DNA from: Chitinophagaceae bacterium
GTDB taxonomy: Bacteria; Bacteroidota; Bacteroidia; Chitinophagales; Chitinophagaceae
Length of the DNA: 64,000 nucleotides
NCBI GenBank assembly: GCA_019752295.1
Contig: JAIEMK010000036.1
Location: 124,001 to 188,000, forward strand
Reading direction: 5' to 3'
Of the stretch, positions 18,415 through 27,492 are shown piece after piece. The position numbers were made by a program, and so were the translations under genes. Below the pieces are notes generated by a model. The model was given only the letters and a program-made list of their open reading frames with translations. It made no database searches and had not been told where the DNA came from. The stretch's first letter is position 1; every line of letters starts with the position of its first letter.

Positions 18415-21252
18415 ATGGCAAAAAAACTTTTTCTACTAGATGCTTTTGCATTAATCTTCCGGGCTTATTATGCCCTGATCAGAAATCCCCGCATTACATC
18501 AAAGGGCTTTAATACCAACGCACAGTTTGGATTTACCAGTACACTTTTTGACCTGATCAATAAAGAGAAGCCAACTCATTTGGCAGTATGCTTCGATACA
18601 AAAGCACCAACCGAACGGCATACTGACTTTGCAGATTATAAAGCAAACCGACAGGAAACGCCAGAGGACCTGCTTGCATCGGTTCCTGATATCAAACGCA
18701 TTATTCGCGGGTTCAATATACCGGTTGTAGAACTAGATGGCTTTGAAGCAGACGACGTAATTGGTACGCTGGCATGGCAGGCAGCAGATGCCGGCTATGA
18801 AGTATATATGGTTACACCCGATAAAGATTATGGCCAGCTTCTGATTCATCCGCAGGTATTTATTTATAAGCCACCCTTCATGGGCAATCCATATGAAATT
18901 CTAACTGCAGAAAAGATTTGCGCAAAATGGGATATCGAAAAAGTAGAACAGGTTGTAGACATGTTGGGAATGATGGGTGATGCAGTAGATAATATTCCCG
19001 GCATTCCGGGTGTTGGAGAAAAAACTGCAGCCAAATTATTGAAAGAGTTCGGAACTCTTGAAAATGTGCTGGCAAATGCAGATGGCATCAAAGGGGCATT
19101 AGGAGAAAAAGTACGCAACAATAAAGAACTTGCCCTTCTGAGTAAAAAACTTGCAACCATTATTACTAATGTCCCGGTAGAATTTCATGAAGAAAATTTT
19201 CGTTTGAAAGAATGGAATAATGCAGAGCTGGTTCAGGTATTTACAGAACTGGAATTTAAAACACTTGGTAAGAGAATTCTTGGCGACACTTTCAATGCTT
19301 TTCAAACTGCACCACAGGTTGGGCAAATGGACTTGTTTGGAAACCCAGTAGAAACAGAAGAAAAAAAGCCGGCACAAAAAGAACTCAAGGAGGCGTTGAG
19401 TGAAGATGGAGAATCTGTTGGGCTTGCAGCAGATAAAAATATCCACAATACAATTCATAATTATCGTTTAATACAAGGCAAGAAAGCGGTAGATGAATTA
19501 GTTAAAACCCTGCTTACACAAAACGAGATTTGCTTCGATACGGAGACAACAAATATTGATGCAAATGAAGCGGAATTGGTTGGCCTTAGTTTTTCTACGA
19601 AAGAAGCAGAGGGCTATTATATTCCCTGTCCTGCGAATAGAGAGGAAACGATGGGCATCTTAAATCAACTGGAACCACTATTTAATAAAACGGATATTTT
19701 ATGGGTTGGGCAAAACATTAAATACGATCTACTTGTTTTAAAATGGTATGGTATCGCTTTAAATGGCAAGCTATTTGATACTATGCTAGCGCACTATTTG
19801 ATTGAGCCGGAAGGCAGGCGTAGTATGGATTTGCTGAGTGCACAGTTTTTAGGATACGAACCGGTACACATTGATGAACTTATTGGAAAGAAAGGAAAGA
19901 ACCAGGGGAATATGCGTGATGTGGATCCTGAAAAGGCTAAAGAATATGCTGCAGAAGATGCAGATATTACACTACAACTAAAAAAAGTTTTTGTTCCGCT
20001 TCTCAACGAAAAAAAAGTTTTACGCGTTTTTAACGAAGTAGAAAATCCTTTAGTGCCCGTACTTACCGACATGGAATTTGAAGGAGTAAAAATTGATATT
20101 GATTTTTTACACGCTTATAGTAAGGAGCTTGAAAAAGATGCAAAGGTTTTTGAAGACGGTGTTTATCGTCAGGCCGGAGTTCGCTTCAATCTAGCGTCGC
20201 CAAAACAACTAGGCGAAGTATTATTCGAAAAACTAAAGATCGATCCGAAAGCAAAAAAAACAAAAACGGGTCAGTATGCCACAGGCGAAGATGTGCTGCA
20301 GAAACTGGCACATAATAACCCGATAGTTGCCGACATTCTTGGTTACAGAGAATTAACAAAATTAAAGAGCACTTATGTAGATGCCCTGCCAGAAATTATT
20401 AATAGTAAAACCGGAAGGGTACACACTTCTTATGCGCAGGCTGTTGCAGTAACAGGTAGGCTGAGCAGTACGAATCCAAATTTGCAAAATATTCCAATAC
20501 GAAGCGATAGAGGAAAAGAAATCAGAAAAGCATTTATTCCACGCGATGAGCATCGGGTTTTGGTAAGTGCCGATTACTCACAAATAGAATTGAGAATCGT
20601 TGCAGCAATCAGCGGCGATCCGAATATGTGTGAGGCTTTTCAGAAGGGGAAAGATATTCATACGGCCACGGCCTCTAAAGTGTATAGTGTTGCCGAATCA
20701 GAGGTTACAAAAGAAATGCGCTACAAAGCCAAGAGTGTAAACTTTGGAATCATTTACGGCCAGGGTGCATTTGGATTGGCAGAAAATCTTGGCATCCCCA
20801 GAGCAGAGGCAAAAGAAATTATAGATAATTATAAAAAAGAGTTTTCAGGCATTACAAAATACATGGATGATACTATCAATTTTGCAAAAGAAAATGGATA
20901 CGTAGAAACGCTGATGGGAAGAAAGCGTTGGTTAAAAGACATTAATTCGGCCAATTTTACAGTTCGTGGTTTTGCAGAACGCAACGCAGTAAACTCGCCC
21001 ATACAGGGCTCTGCCGCAGATATGATTAAGCTTGCAATGATCCGCATTCATCATGCCATGAAGGAGGCAAAGCTCGACTCAAAAATGATTCTTCAGGTAC
21101 ACGATGAATTGGTTTTTGATGCATTACCAGAAGAGCTGGAAATATTAAAACCCATAATACTCAACAATATGAAAGCCGCGCTGCCATTGCCTAACGGAGT
21201 TCCTGTAGAAGCCGAGTTAGGGGTTGGGGCAAACTGGTTATTGGCTCACTAA
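18415..21252 (+). CDS. polA: DNA polymerase I
   Basis: Repair and Okazaki-fragment polymerase. The 945-residue protein has all three domains: 5'-3' exonuclease (1 to about 290, with FDTKAPTERH, DGFEADDVIG, TPDKDYGQLL and IPGVGEKTAAKLL), 3'-5' proofreading exonuclease (about 355-545, with the DTET motif at residue 375 intact) and the polymerase (about 560-945, with DYSQIELRI near 720, the O-helix segment RYKAKSVNFGIIYGQG and VHDELVFD near 895). The intact DTET motif suggests proofreading is functional, unlike in Taq polymerase. It begins about 30 bases after the preceding terminator and is followed 17 bases later by an NTF2-like gene. Confidence 0.97.
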   Translation: MAKKLFLLDAFALIFRAYYALIRNPRITSKGFNTNAQFGFTSTLFDLINKEKPTHLAVCFDTKAPTERHTDFADYKANRQETPEDLLASVPDIKRIIRGFNIPVVELDGFEADDVIGTLAWQAADAGYEVYMVTPDKDYGQLLIHPQVFIYKPPFMGNPYEILTAEKICAKWDIEKVEQVVDMLGMMGDAVDNIPGIPGVGEKTAAKLLKEFGTLENVLANADGIKGALGEKVRNNKELALLSKKLATIITNVPVEFHEENFRLKEWNNAELVQVFTELEFKTLGKRILGDTFNAFQTAPQVGQMDLFGNPVETEEKKPAQKELKEALSEDGESVGLAADKNIHNTIHNYRLIQGKKAVDELVKTLLTQNEICFDTETTNIDANEAELVGLSFSTKEAEGYYIPCPANREETMGILNQLEPLFNKTDILWVGQNIKYDLLVLKWYGIALNGKLFDTMLAHYLIEPEGRRSMDLLSAQFLGYEPVHIDELIGKKGKNQGNMRDVDPEKAKEYAAEDADITLQLKKVFVPLLNEKKVLRVFNEVENPLVPVLTDMEFEGVKIDIDFLHAYSKELEKDAKVFEDGVYRQAGVRFNLASPKQLGEVLFEKLKIDPKAKKTKTGQYATGEDVLQKLAHNNPIVADILGYRELTKLKSTYVDALPEIINSKTGRVHTSYAQAVAVTGRLSSTNPNLQNIPIRSDRGKEIRKAFIPRDEHRVLVSADYSQIELRIVAAISGDPNMCEAFQKGKDIHTATASKVYSVAESEVTKEMRYKAKSVNFGIIYGQGAFGLAENLGIPRAEAKEIIDNYKKEFSGITKYMDDTINFAKENGYVETLMGRKRWLKDINSANFTVRGFAERNAVNSPIQGSAADMIKLAMIRIHHAMKEAKLDSKMILQVHDELVFDALPEELEILKPIILNNMKAALPLPNGVPVEAELGVGANWLLAH

Positions 21253-21269
21253 AAATAATAAATAGCACC

Positions 21270-21746
21270 ATGAATAATCAAAACGAGCAAACAATTAAAC
21301 GGTTTTACGAGGCCTTTCAAAGGCTGGATTATAAAACCATGCAATCCTGCTATCACGCGGATGCCGTATTTAATGATCCGGCATTTGGATTATTAGATGC
21401 AGAATCAACCAATGCGATGTGGGAGATGCTTTGTAAAAGGGCTAAAGAGTTTTCACTGACTTTTGGAAATATCCAATTATTAGATGACGAGTACACTACT
21501 TGCGAGTGGAATGCAAAATATCTTTTCTCAAAAACAGGTAGAAAAATTAATAACAAAATCAAAGCGCATATGCGTTTCCGGGATGGGTTGATTATTGAGC
21601 ATACAGATGCATTTGATTTTTACAAATGGACAAGAATGGCACTGGGTTTACCCGGATTCTTATTCGGCTGGAGTAATTTTATGCAACGAAAAATTCAACG
21701 TTCTGCAAGAGCGGGCTTATTAGCGTTTATGGAAAAAAAATCTTAG
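21270..21746 (+). CDS. SnoaL/NTF2-like domain protein
   Basis: A 158-residue cytoplasmic protein with the cone-shaped NTF2-like fold pattern: an N-terminal helix pair (TIKRFYEAFQRLDYKTMQSC), then HADAVFNDPAFG, a central sheet and the terminal strand EHTDAFDFYKWTRMA. Such proteins range from small-molecule isomerases or hydrolases to pure binding proteins; no catalytic set can be assigned. It lies 17 bases after polA on the same strand, so it is probably read from the polA transcript, and it converges on the DUF2480 gene with a gap of only 5 bases. Confidence 0.8.
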   Translation: MNNQNEQTIKRFYEAFQRLDYKTMQSCYHADAVFNDPAFGLLDAESTNAMWEMLCKRAKEFSLTFGNIQLLDDEYTTCEWNAKYLFSKTGRKINNKIKAHMRFRDGLIIEHTDAFDFYKWTRMALGLPGFLFGWSNFMQRKIQRSARAGLLAFMEKKS

Positions 21747-21751
21747 CGTTC

Positions 21752-22273
21752 CTATTTTGCGGCTGCGGGCTTTTTATAAATTGGAACCGTGCTGCAAGGT
21801 TCTCCGAACATAATACTTTTCACATAGGGCCTCAAGAGATTGGTGATCTCAACATATGCCGTTTCGGGAATTGCAATGTCCCCGCATCCTTTTACCACCA
21901 CTCTTTTATCTTCATAGGCAGCCGCATCGAACCTGTACAGATTTTTTAGCAGTAATTCATTGATAAGTTTCTCTTCGTTTCCAAAAACAATTTCTTTCGC
22001 TACGGGTTGTAAATAACTTGCGGTGAGCATATACGCCCACATTGGAATGATGGCATCAACAGAGCAGGTAATGGCCACATTCGCATCCTGATAAACAGAC
22101 CAGTCGGTGTTTTGTAAGGCAGCTCTGAAATCTTTTTCTTTAAGAATCAACTCCATAAATAAATAAGCTTTCAGATCAAAAGTTTTGATCGGTCCCTTTG
22201 GATAAAATACCTCTAGGTCCAAAGTGACAAGGCCACTTTCGGCAACTTTATTTATAAAAATTTCTCCGGCCAT
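21752..22273 (-). CDS. DUF2480 family protein
   Basis: A conserved Bacteroidota protein of unknown function, 173 residues from the ATG at 22271-22273 (MAGEIFINKVAESG). The longer frame to 22312 adds 13 residues not expected for the family. Recognisable family segments are LVTLDLEVFYPKG, LKEKDFRAAL followed by DWSVYQ, TCSVDAIIPMWAYML, VVKGCGDIAIPETAYVEIT and the C-terminal SIMFGEPCSTVPIYKKP. There is no signal peptide or membrane helix. It lies downstream of, and on the same strand as, the peptidyl-prolyl isomerase gene, but a terminator at 22337 separates them. Confidence 0.85.
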   Translation of the reverse strand: MAGEIFINKVAESGLVTLDLEVFYPKGPIKTFDLKAYLFMELILKEKDFRAALQNTDWSVYQDANVAITCSVDAIIPMWAYMLTASYLQPVAKEIVFGNEEKLINELLLKNLYRFDAAAYEDKRVVVKGCGDIAIPETAYVEITNLLRPYVKSIMFGEPCSTVPIYKKPAAAK

Positions 22274-22336
22274 AAATTTCTGCTGATACAAAATTAAGTG
22301 TTTGAAGAGCAAATTTGTTTCGTTATCGGTAAAACA

Positions 22337-22370
22337 AAAGCCCCATCCTGTGTTTTCGGAATGGGGCTTT
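22337..22370 (-). terminator. Terminator of the peptidyl-prolyl isomerase gene
   Basis: AAAGCCCCAT / ATGGGGCTTT, a 10-bp perfect stem with a 14-base loop. On the minus strand it is followed by TGTTTTA. It lies 22 bases past the stop of the isomerase gene. Confidence 0.85.
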
Positions 22371-22391
22371 AATTATATTAAGGTTTAGATC

Positions 22392-24479
22392 TTAAAAGAA
22401 CTTAGCTCTATTATCAGTAATTGAAGCTGCTTTTTTCAAGGCGTCCAATCCTCTGTATGCTGCCATACGGGCTGATTGTAGCAACTGTGTTTTGATTGCA
22501 TTTACATCGGCAGTAGCAATCTTAGCAGAATTGCTTTCTACGCGTATTGCATAAACACCGGATGTACCAGCAATTGGCTCGCTCACTTTCCCTTGTAAGG
22601 CTTTATTGAAAGCGGCCCCAATTATTTTTGGCTCGCTACCCACATTAGATATAAAAGGAGAAGCAAAAGCGATGCTGTCGTTCCTCTGTACTACAGTACC
22701 CGCACTGATAGCAATTGCCTCAAGCGTTGTGCCCTTCATTTTGGTATCGATCAGCAGTTTACCCTTTTTAGCATTTCTAACAATATTCTCGCACAGGGGT
22801 CTTGCTTCAGCAACAGACATTGTTCCTGCTTTGTTAACAGCAGCAATAATTGCAACAACATATTTATCTCCAACTTCAAGTGGTTCAGAAATATCGCCTG
22901 TGCTATGCTCATAGGTCCAGCGAACCAGTTGACGACTAGATCCCAGGCCAACAATTTGATAGTCATTTGCCTTGATATCGTTACCCATCAACAATTGTTT
23001 TCCTGCTTTAATTGCATTTTCGTCAAACGATTTTCTATTCTTGCTACTTGCAGCAAACTGCGCAGCGCCAGCGTTTGCATTACTAACGGTTTCATTGCTC
23101 GAAACAATCGCTTTTGATTTGTAGGCAATTTTATAAGCAGGAGCAAAATTCTTTTGTCCCAATACTTCAATATAATGGTAACCAAAATCTGTTTTAACAA
23201 CGGACTTAGATCCGGCCGGATGATCGAATACATAATCGTTAAAGGGTATTACCATTTGTCCCTGAGGGAAATAAGGATAAACTCCGCCCTTGTCTTTACT
23301 GCCAGGATCATCAGAATATTTTGCGCAAAGTACATTGAAGTCCGCACCCGTTTTTACTGCAGCAGCAATACTATCGGCTAATTTTTTTCCGGTAGAGTCG
23401 GCACGAATAATTTGTCCGCTTTGAGGATTCTGCGTAGCAATCAGGATATGACGCACAGTAACACTGTCGGGCCAGCTTTTAACAGCAATCATTTTGGCTA
23501 ATACATAGGAAGAGCCGTCCAGATAAGGTCCGTAAACAGCACCAATAGGCAAGCTGGTTAATGAATCCTTATTTACCTGTTGCATTTTTGCTTTGCTGAA
23601 ATAACTATCATAAAACGGAAGGTCGGTTCCAACTTTACTTAAAAATGCTTTTGCATCAGTTGTAGCAGCAAAATCATTTTTTAATCCTTTAATTTCATTA
23701 TATACGGTTTGTGAATCTACAGCAGATGGGGCGGCATCAAAACCAACATACGCAATGGTTCTAGTCTCTTCTTCCTTTTTAAATTGATTGCTGTGTGCAC
23801 TAACATAAGCGCTTATTTCATCATCGCTAACCTTTACGGTACTATCAGCAATATTGCTATAGGGGGCAAAGGCGTAAGAAATACTAGCGATCGCATTATT
23901 ATCAGCCTGTTGCTTTTCAATCATCCATTTAGGCACATAAGCAGATTGTTGTAAAATAGCCTGATACTTACCACGCAAAGCCTGTTCAATGGTTGGGGTA
24001 ATATATACAGAGTTAATCATATTAACCTGCTCCGCGTTCTTACTTTTTTTAAGTTGCGCAAATGCTTGTTTAGCATCATTCACCCTAAAAACGCCAGTCT
24101 TAGGGTCAGTAAATTCCTGACGCAAAGGAGAGTTTTCGCCAAAAAGAATTTCAGATAATTCTTTGGACGTTACCTGCAATCCCAGTTTTGTATATTCCTG
24201 CTGTAATACTATTCTTTCTACTTCCTGGTTCCACAAACCACCAACTAATTGTTCTCTTTGTGCACCTTGCGCACCATACATTCTTTCCTGCAAGGTTAAT
24301 TTTTCTTCAAATGCTAAGCGCTCGATTTTTTCACCATTAACTTTACCTAGTGTAGTGTTGTCGGTAGATCTTCCACCTCTACGCACACCATCCTGAAGAA
24401 TAAAAGCGATCAATGCCAAGGCAATGATTCCAAATACGATCCAGGCTCCTTTGTCACGAATACTTTGAATGACAGACAT
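22392..24479 (-). CDS. Membrane-anchored SurA/PpiD-type peptidyl-prolyl isomerase
   Basis: A periplasmic folding factor of 695 residues. It starts with a cytoplasmic stub and one transmembrane helix (about 13-30, WIVFGIIALALIAFILQDG), then a SurA_N-type chaperone region, a parvulin (PpiC) rotamase domain at about 340-460 (VTVRHILIATQNP, KYSDDPGSKDKGG, FGYHYIEVLG) and a second, degenerate parvulin-like region before the C-terminus. The layout is that of PpiD, which helps newly exported outer-membrane and periplasmic proteins fold. It is transcribed away from nadA from the TATTTTTG box at 24514-24521. The gap between these divergent genes is the candidate origin. Confidence 0.9.
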   Translation of the reverse strand: MSVIQSIRDKGAWIVFGIIALALIAFILQDGVRRGGRSTDNTTLGKVNGEKIERLAFEEKLTLQERMYGAQGAQREQLVGGLWNQEVERIVLQQEYTKLGLQVTSKELSEILFGENSPLRQEFTDPKTGVFRVNDAKQAFAQLKKSKNAEQVNMINSVYITPTIEQALRGKYQAILQQSAYVPKWMIEKQQADNNAIASISYAFAPYSNIADSTVKVSDDEISAYVSAHSNQFKKEEETRTIAYVGFDAAPSAVDSQTVYNEIKGLKNDFAATTDAKAFLSKVGTDLPFYDSYFSKAKMQQVNKDSLTSLPIGAVYGPYLDGSSYVLAKMIAVKSWPDSVTVRHILIATQNPQSGQIIRADSTGKKLADSIAAAVKTGADFNVLCAKYSDDPGSKDKGGVYPYFPQGQMVIPFNDYVFDHPAGSKSVVKTDFGYHYIEVLGQKNFAPAYKIAYKSKAIVSSNETVSNANAGAAQFAASSKNRKSFDENAIKAGKQLLMGNDIKANDYQIVGLGSSRQLVRWTYEHSTGDISEPLEVGDKYVVAIIAAVNKAGTMSVAEARPLCENIVRNAKKGKLLIDTKMKGTTLEAIAISAGTVVQRNDSIAFASPFISNVGSEPKIIGAAFNKALQGKVSEPIAGTSGVYAIRVESNSAKIATADVNAIKTQLLQSARMAAYRGLDALKKAASITDNRAKFF

Positions 24480-24513
24480 AATAGACGATTATTAGAATTG
24501 ATTTTAAGGATGG

Positions 24514-24521
24514 CAAAAATA
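24514..24521 (-). promoter_or_regulatory. Peptidyl-prolyl isomerase promoter -7 element
   Basis: The minus strand reads TATTTTTG, matching TAnnTTTG, 35 bases upstream of the ATG. No TTG at 19-base spacing. Confidence 0.45.
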
Positions 24522-24954
24522 GGGGAAAAAACATTAGAATAAGTTGTGGAAAAAAGGGCTAAAGCAAGAATAGGCGGGATTTTGCAAGGAATACGAATAA
24601 CTCTTTCAAGAACAAAAAGCCGTTCTTAAAGGAAAAACTGGATATTTCAATCAAAATACTATCCACAAGGGTCTGTGCGAAAAAAGTAAAATCGGTGTAA
24701 AAACCGAGTTTTTGACTTCCAAAAAGTGAATTATAATAGAATAAGTTCAGCTAAAATCCGGGTTTTCCGGAATTCAGTCATTTTAAACGCATTCTTTGCT
24801 CAGTTAATTAACAGTTCCTAAAAGGTGTATATACTAAAAATGATTATGTGAAATCTATAATCCACCGTTGTGGAAATCAGTAGAAAAATCTAATAAAATA
24901 AACAAACAAGGCTGTTAAAAAACTGTTGATTAAAGTGTATAAACTTCAAGTAAT

Positions 24955-24962
24955 TAACTTTG
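24955..24962 (+). promoter_or_regulatory. nadA promoter -7 element
   Basis: TAACTTTG matches TAnnTTTG and gives a predicted leader of about 85 bases before nadA. The nearest upstream TTG is at 26 bases, which is too far, so the call rests on the -7 box. A DnaA-like box (24968-24976) sits right at the predicted start of transcription. Confidence 0.5.
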
Positions 24963-25051
24963 CGCCTTGGGGATAAGAAACTTATTAAGATATTAACAGC
25001 CCTAATAGTAGTAGTGGGTTATATAAATAAGTATTATTAAATACTATTACA

Positions 25052-26059
25052 ATGATTATGAACATTTCAAAAGAACAGGTTTTAGATAAAGGATTTATAG
25101 ACACAGAAATTGATCCGGGTTTGGATTTATTTGCGGAGATTGAGCAACTAAAGAAAAAAAAGAATGCGATCATTTTGGCACATTACTATCAGGAACCAGA
25201 TATTCAGGATGTGGCAGATTACATCGGAGATAGTCTGGGTCTCGCACAAAAAGCGGAGCAGACTAATGCAGACCTGATTGTTTTTGCGGGTGTGCACTTT
25301 ATGGCAGAAACCGCAAAAATTTTAAACCCGAATAAAAAGGTTCTTTTACCGGATCTTAAAGCAGGCTGCTCACTTGCTGATAGTGCTCCGGCAGATTTAT
25401 TCAAAGCTTTTAAAGAAAAACATCCAGATCATGTAGTGGTTTCTTATATCAACTGTTCTGCAGAAATAAAAGCTTTATCGGATATTATTTGTACTTCTGG
25501 AAATGCCGAAAAGATCATCGAAAGTATTCCAAAGGATCAGCCCATTATTTTTGCTCCGGATAAAAACCTGGGAGCTTATTTAAATAAGATTTCGGGGAGA
25601 AATATGTTGCTTTGGAATGGCGCTTGTATGGTTCATGAAATTTTTAGTTTAGAAAAAATTACCAAACTAAAAATCCGTCATCCTAAAGCAAAACTTATTT
25701 CTCATCCAGAATGTGAAGATTCAATTCTTAGGATCTCTGATTATGTGGGAAGCACCACGCAATTACTAAAATATACCCTCTCGGATAGTACAACAGAATA
25801 TATTGTGGCAACGGAGACCGGAATATTGCATCAGATGCAACAGAATAACCCCAACAAGACCTTTATTCCTGCGCCGCCTACCAACAACTGTGCTTGCAAC
25901 GATTGTCCGCATATGAAGCTTAATACCCTCGAAAAACTCTATTTGTGTATGTTGTATGAGATGCCTGAAATAACTATGGATGAGACACTTCGATTAGCCG
26001 CAAAAAAACCAATGGATAGAATGCTGCAAATTAGTAGAGCAGCCGGACTGATTGGGTAG
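25052..26059 (+). CDS. nadA: Quinolinate synthase
   Basis: Condenses iminoaspartate with dihydroxyacetone phosphate to quinolinate in de novo NAD synthesis, using an oxygen-sensitive [4Fe-4S] cluster. The 335 residues include the family segments [46 protein letters not shown] and the C-terminal CACNDCPHM, which together supply the cluster cysteines. Either the ATG at 25052 or that at 25058 (MNISKEQV) could be the start. The usual partners nadB and nadC are not in the window. It is preceded by a divergent region with a candidate origin and followed by a palindrome-rich 239-base gap before recA. Confidence 0.96.
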   Translation: MIMNISKEQVLDKGFIDTEIDPGLDLFAEIEQLKKKKNAIILAHYYQEPDIQDVADYIGDSLGLAQKAEQTNADLIVFAGVHFMAETAKILNPNKKVLLPDLKAGCSLADSAPADLFKAFKEKHPDHVVVSYINCSAEIKALSDIICTSGNAEKIIESIPKDQPIIFAPDKNLGAYLNKISGRNMLLWNGACMVHEIFSLEKITKLKIRHPKAKLISHPECEDSILRISDYVGSTTQLLKYTLSDSTTEYIVATETGILHQMQQNNPNKTFIPAPPTNNCACNDCPHMKLNTLEKLYLCMLYEMPEITMDETLRLAAKKPMDRMLQISRAAGLIG

Positions 26060-26130
26060 CGACTTTTCAATACTTCAGAAAATGATCGCAAAAGTATATT
26101 GAAAGCCAGTTTAGTATAAAAAGGTTTTAG

Positions 26131-26162
26131 TTTGGCCAAAAAACCCGGTTTTTATAAAAACC
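26131..26162. promoter_or_regulatory. Two adjacent palindromes upstream of recA
   Basis: TTTGGCCAAA (26131-26140) and GGTTTTTATAAAAACC (26147-26162) are both perfect palindromes, centred 19 bases apart in the AT-rich nadA-recA gap (26060-26298). They could be an operator or, for the second, a weak end of the nadA transcript. No match to a LexA box I know. Confidence 0.35.
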
Positions 26163-26298
26163 TTAATTAGCTTCAATGACTGAATTTTAATAAAAACTAA
26201 ATCGATTAGCACAATATTTACTAAAATAATTAGTTTATTTAATTATTATTCCTTAATTTTATACCCCATTAAATTTTAATACTACTAAATAACCCATT

Positions 26299-27309
26299 AT
26301 GAGCAACGCAGAAAAACTGAAAGCTTTAAAACTTACTATCGATAAGATTGATAAAGATTATGGTAAGGGAAGTGTGATGATGATGAATGAAAAAAGTCAG
26401 GAACCAATGGAAGTAATTTCCACCGGATCAATTGGTTTAGATGCTGCACTTGGTGTTGGTGGTTTACCAAAAGGAAGAATTGTTGAAATATACGGACCAG
26501 AATCTTCGGGTAAAACAACTTTAGCAATACACGTAATTGCAGAAGCACAGAAAAAAGGTGGCATGTGTGCTATTATTGATGCAGAGCACGCTTTCGACAG
26601 TTCTTACGCGAGGGCTTTGGGTGTTGATGTAGATAATCTTTTGATTTCTCAACCAGACTATGGTGAGCAGGCTTTAGAGATTGCAGATCGTTTAATACTT
26701 TCTGGAGCATTGGATGTGGTTGTGATTGATTCAGTTGCCGCCTTGGTTCCAAAAAGTGAACTGGAGGGCGAAATGGGCGATAGTAAAATGGGATTGCACG
26801 CCCGATTGATGAGTCAGGCACTTAGAAAATTAACGGCCACTATCAATAAAACCAATACTATTTGCATTTTCATCAACCAATTGCGCGAAAAGATTGGGGT
26901 GATGTTTGGTAATCCGGAAACAACCACAGGAGGAAACGCGCTGAAATTCTATGCATCTGTTCGTTTAGATATCAGAAGAATGACCCAGATTAAAGACGGG
27001 GATACTGCAGTAGGAAACCATGTAAAAGTAAAAGTGGTTAAAAATAAAGTAGCTCCTCCATTTCGTGCTGCAGAATTTGATATTGTTTTTGGAGAAGGTA
27101 TCAGCAAGGTTGGAGAGATTATTGACATGGGAGTAGAATTAGGGATTGTAAACAAAAGCGGAAGTTGGTTTAGTTATGAAGCCAACAAATTAGGTCAGGG
27201 TCGCGATTCTGTGAAGACCCTGCTACTGGATAATCCGGGTCTGGCAAACGAAATCGAAGCCAAGATCCGCGCAAAGATCAACGAAGCTAAAACAGTTGCT
27301 GAAGCATAA
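26299..27309 (+). CDS. recA: Recombinase RecA
   Basis: DNA strand-exchange ATPase for homologous recombination and repair. The 336 residues include Walker [10 protein letters not shown] (about 67-75), Walker [13 protein letters not shown], the L1/L2 DNA-binding loop regions ([37 protein letters not shown]) and a [12 protein letters not shown] strand. The acidic C-terminal tail of E. coli RecA is largely absent; the protein ends in EAKTVAEA. It is an independent gene with a strong terminator and lies about 1.3 kb from the candidate origin. No Bacteroidota -7 box of exact consensus was found upstream. Confidence 0.98.
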   Translation: MSNAEKLKALKLTIDKIDKDYGKGSVMMMNEKSQEPMEVISTGSIGLDAALGVGGLPKGRIVEIYGPESSGKTTLAIHVIAEAQKKGGMCAIIDAEHAFDSSYARALGVDVDNLLISQPDYGEQALEIADRLILSGALDVVVIDSVAALVPKSELEGEMGDSKMGLHARLMSQALRKLTATINKTNTICIFINQLREKIGVMFGNPETTTGGNALKFYASVRLDIRRMTQIKDGDTAVGNHVKVKVVKNKVAPPFRAAEFDIVFGEGISKVGEIIDMGVELGIVNKSGSWFSYEANKLGQGRDSVKTLLLDNPGLANEIEAKIRAKINEAKTVAEA

Positions 27310-27331
27310 ATAGTTTGATGGGTTAGTAAGT

Positions 27332-27360
27332 AAGCCATTCCGAAAGGAGTGGCTTTTTTT
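27332..27360 (+). terminator. recA terminator
   Basis: AAGCCATTCC, GAAA tetraloop, GGAGTGGCTT and a run of T: a 10-bp stem with one wobble, 22 bases after the recA stop. Confidence 0.9.
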
Positions 27361-27492
27361 ATTTATCCTATGAGTCCCAATATATTGTGAATCAGTAATA
27401 TACTAGAAGCAGAAAAAATACGTTTTAAATTCACTGATTCCAGGTAAAATAGAACCCGGCAGGTAATATTTTACGTAAAAACAAAGGTAATA

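Larger units (their letters stand above)
24480..25051. other. 572-bp intergenic region; candidate chromosomal replication origin
   Basis: Largest gene-free stretch in the window. Near matches to the DnaA box TTATCCACA: 24545-24553 (minus, TGTGGAAAA, 1 mismatch), 24659-24667 (plus, CTATCCACA, 1 mismatch), 24858-24866 (plus, 2 mismatches), 24869-24877 (minus, 2 mismatches) and 24968-24976 (minus, TGGGGATAA, 1 mismatch). It is AT-rich, especially 24980-25051, and lies 15 kb from three parS-like sites. Against it: no exact DnaA box, no dnaA nearby and no clear gene-strand switch on the left side. It also holds promoters for both flanking genes. Confidence 0.35.

Noticed and set aside
27482..27489. 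TACCTTTG on the minus strand just before the acyltransferase gene
   Set aside because: It points toward the recA terminator, with no gene to drive; probably chance.
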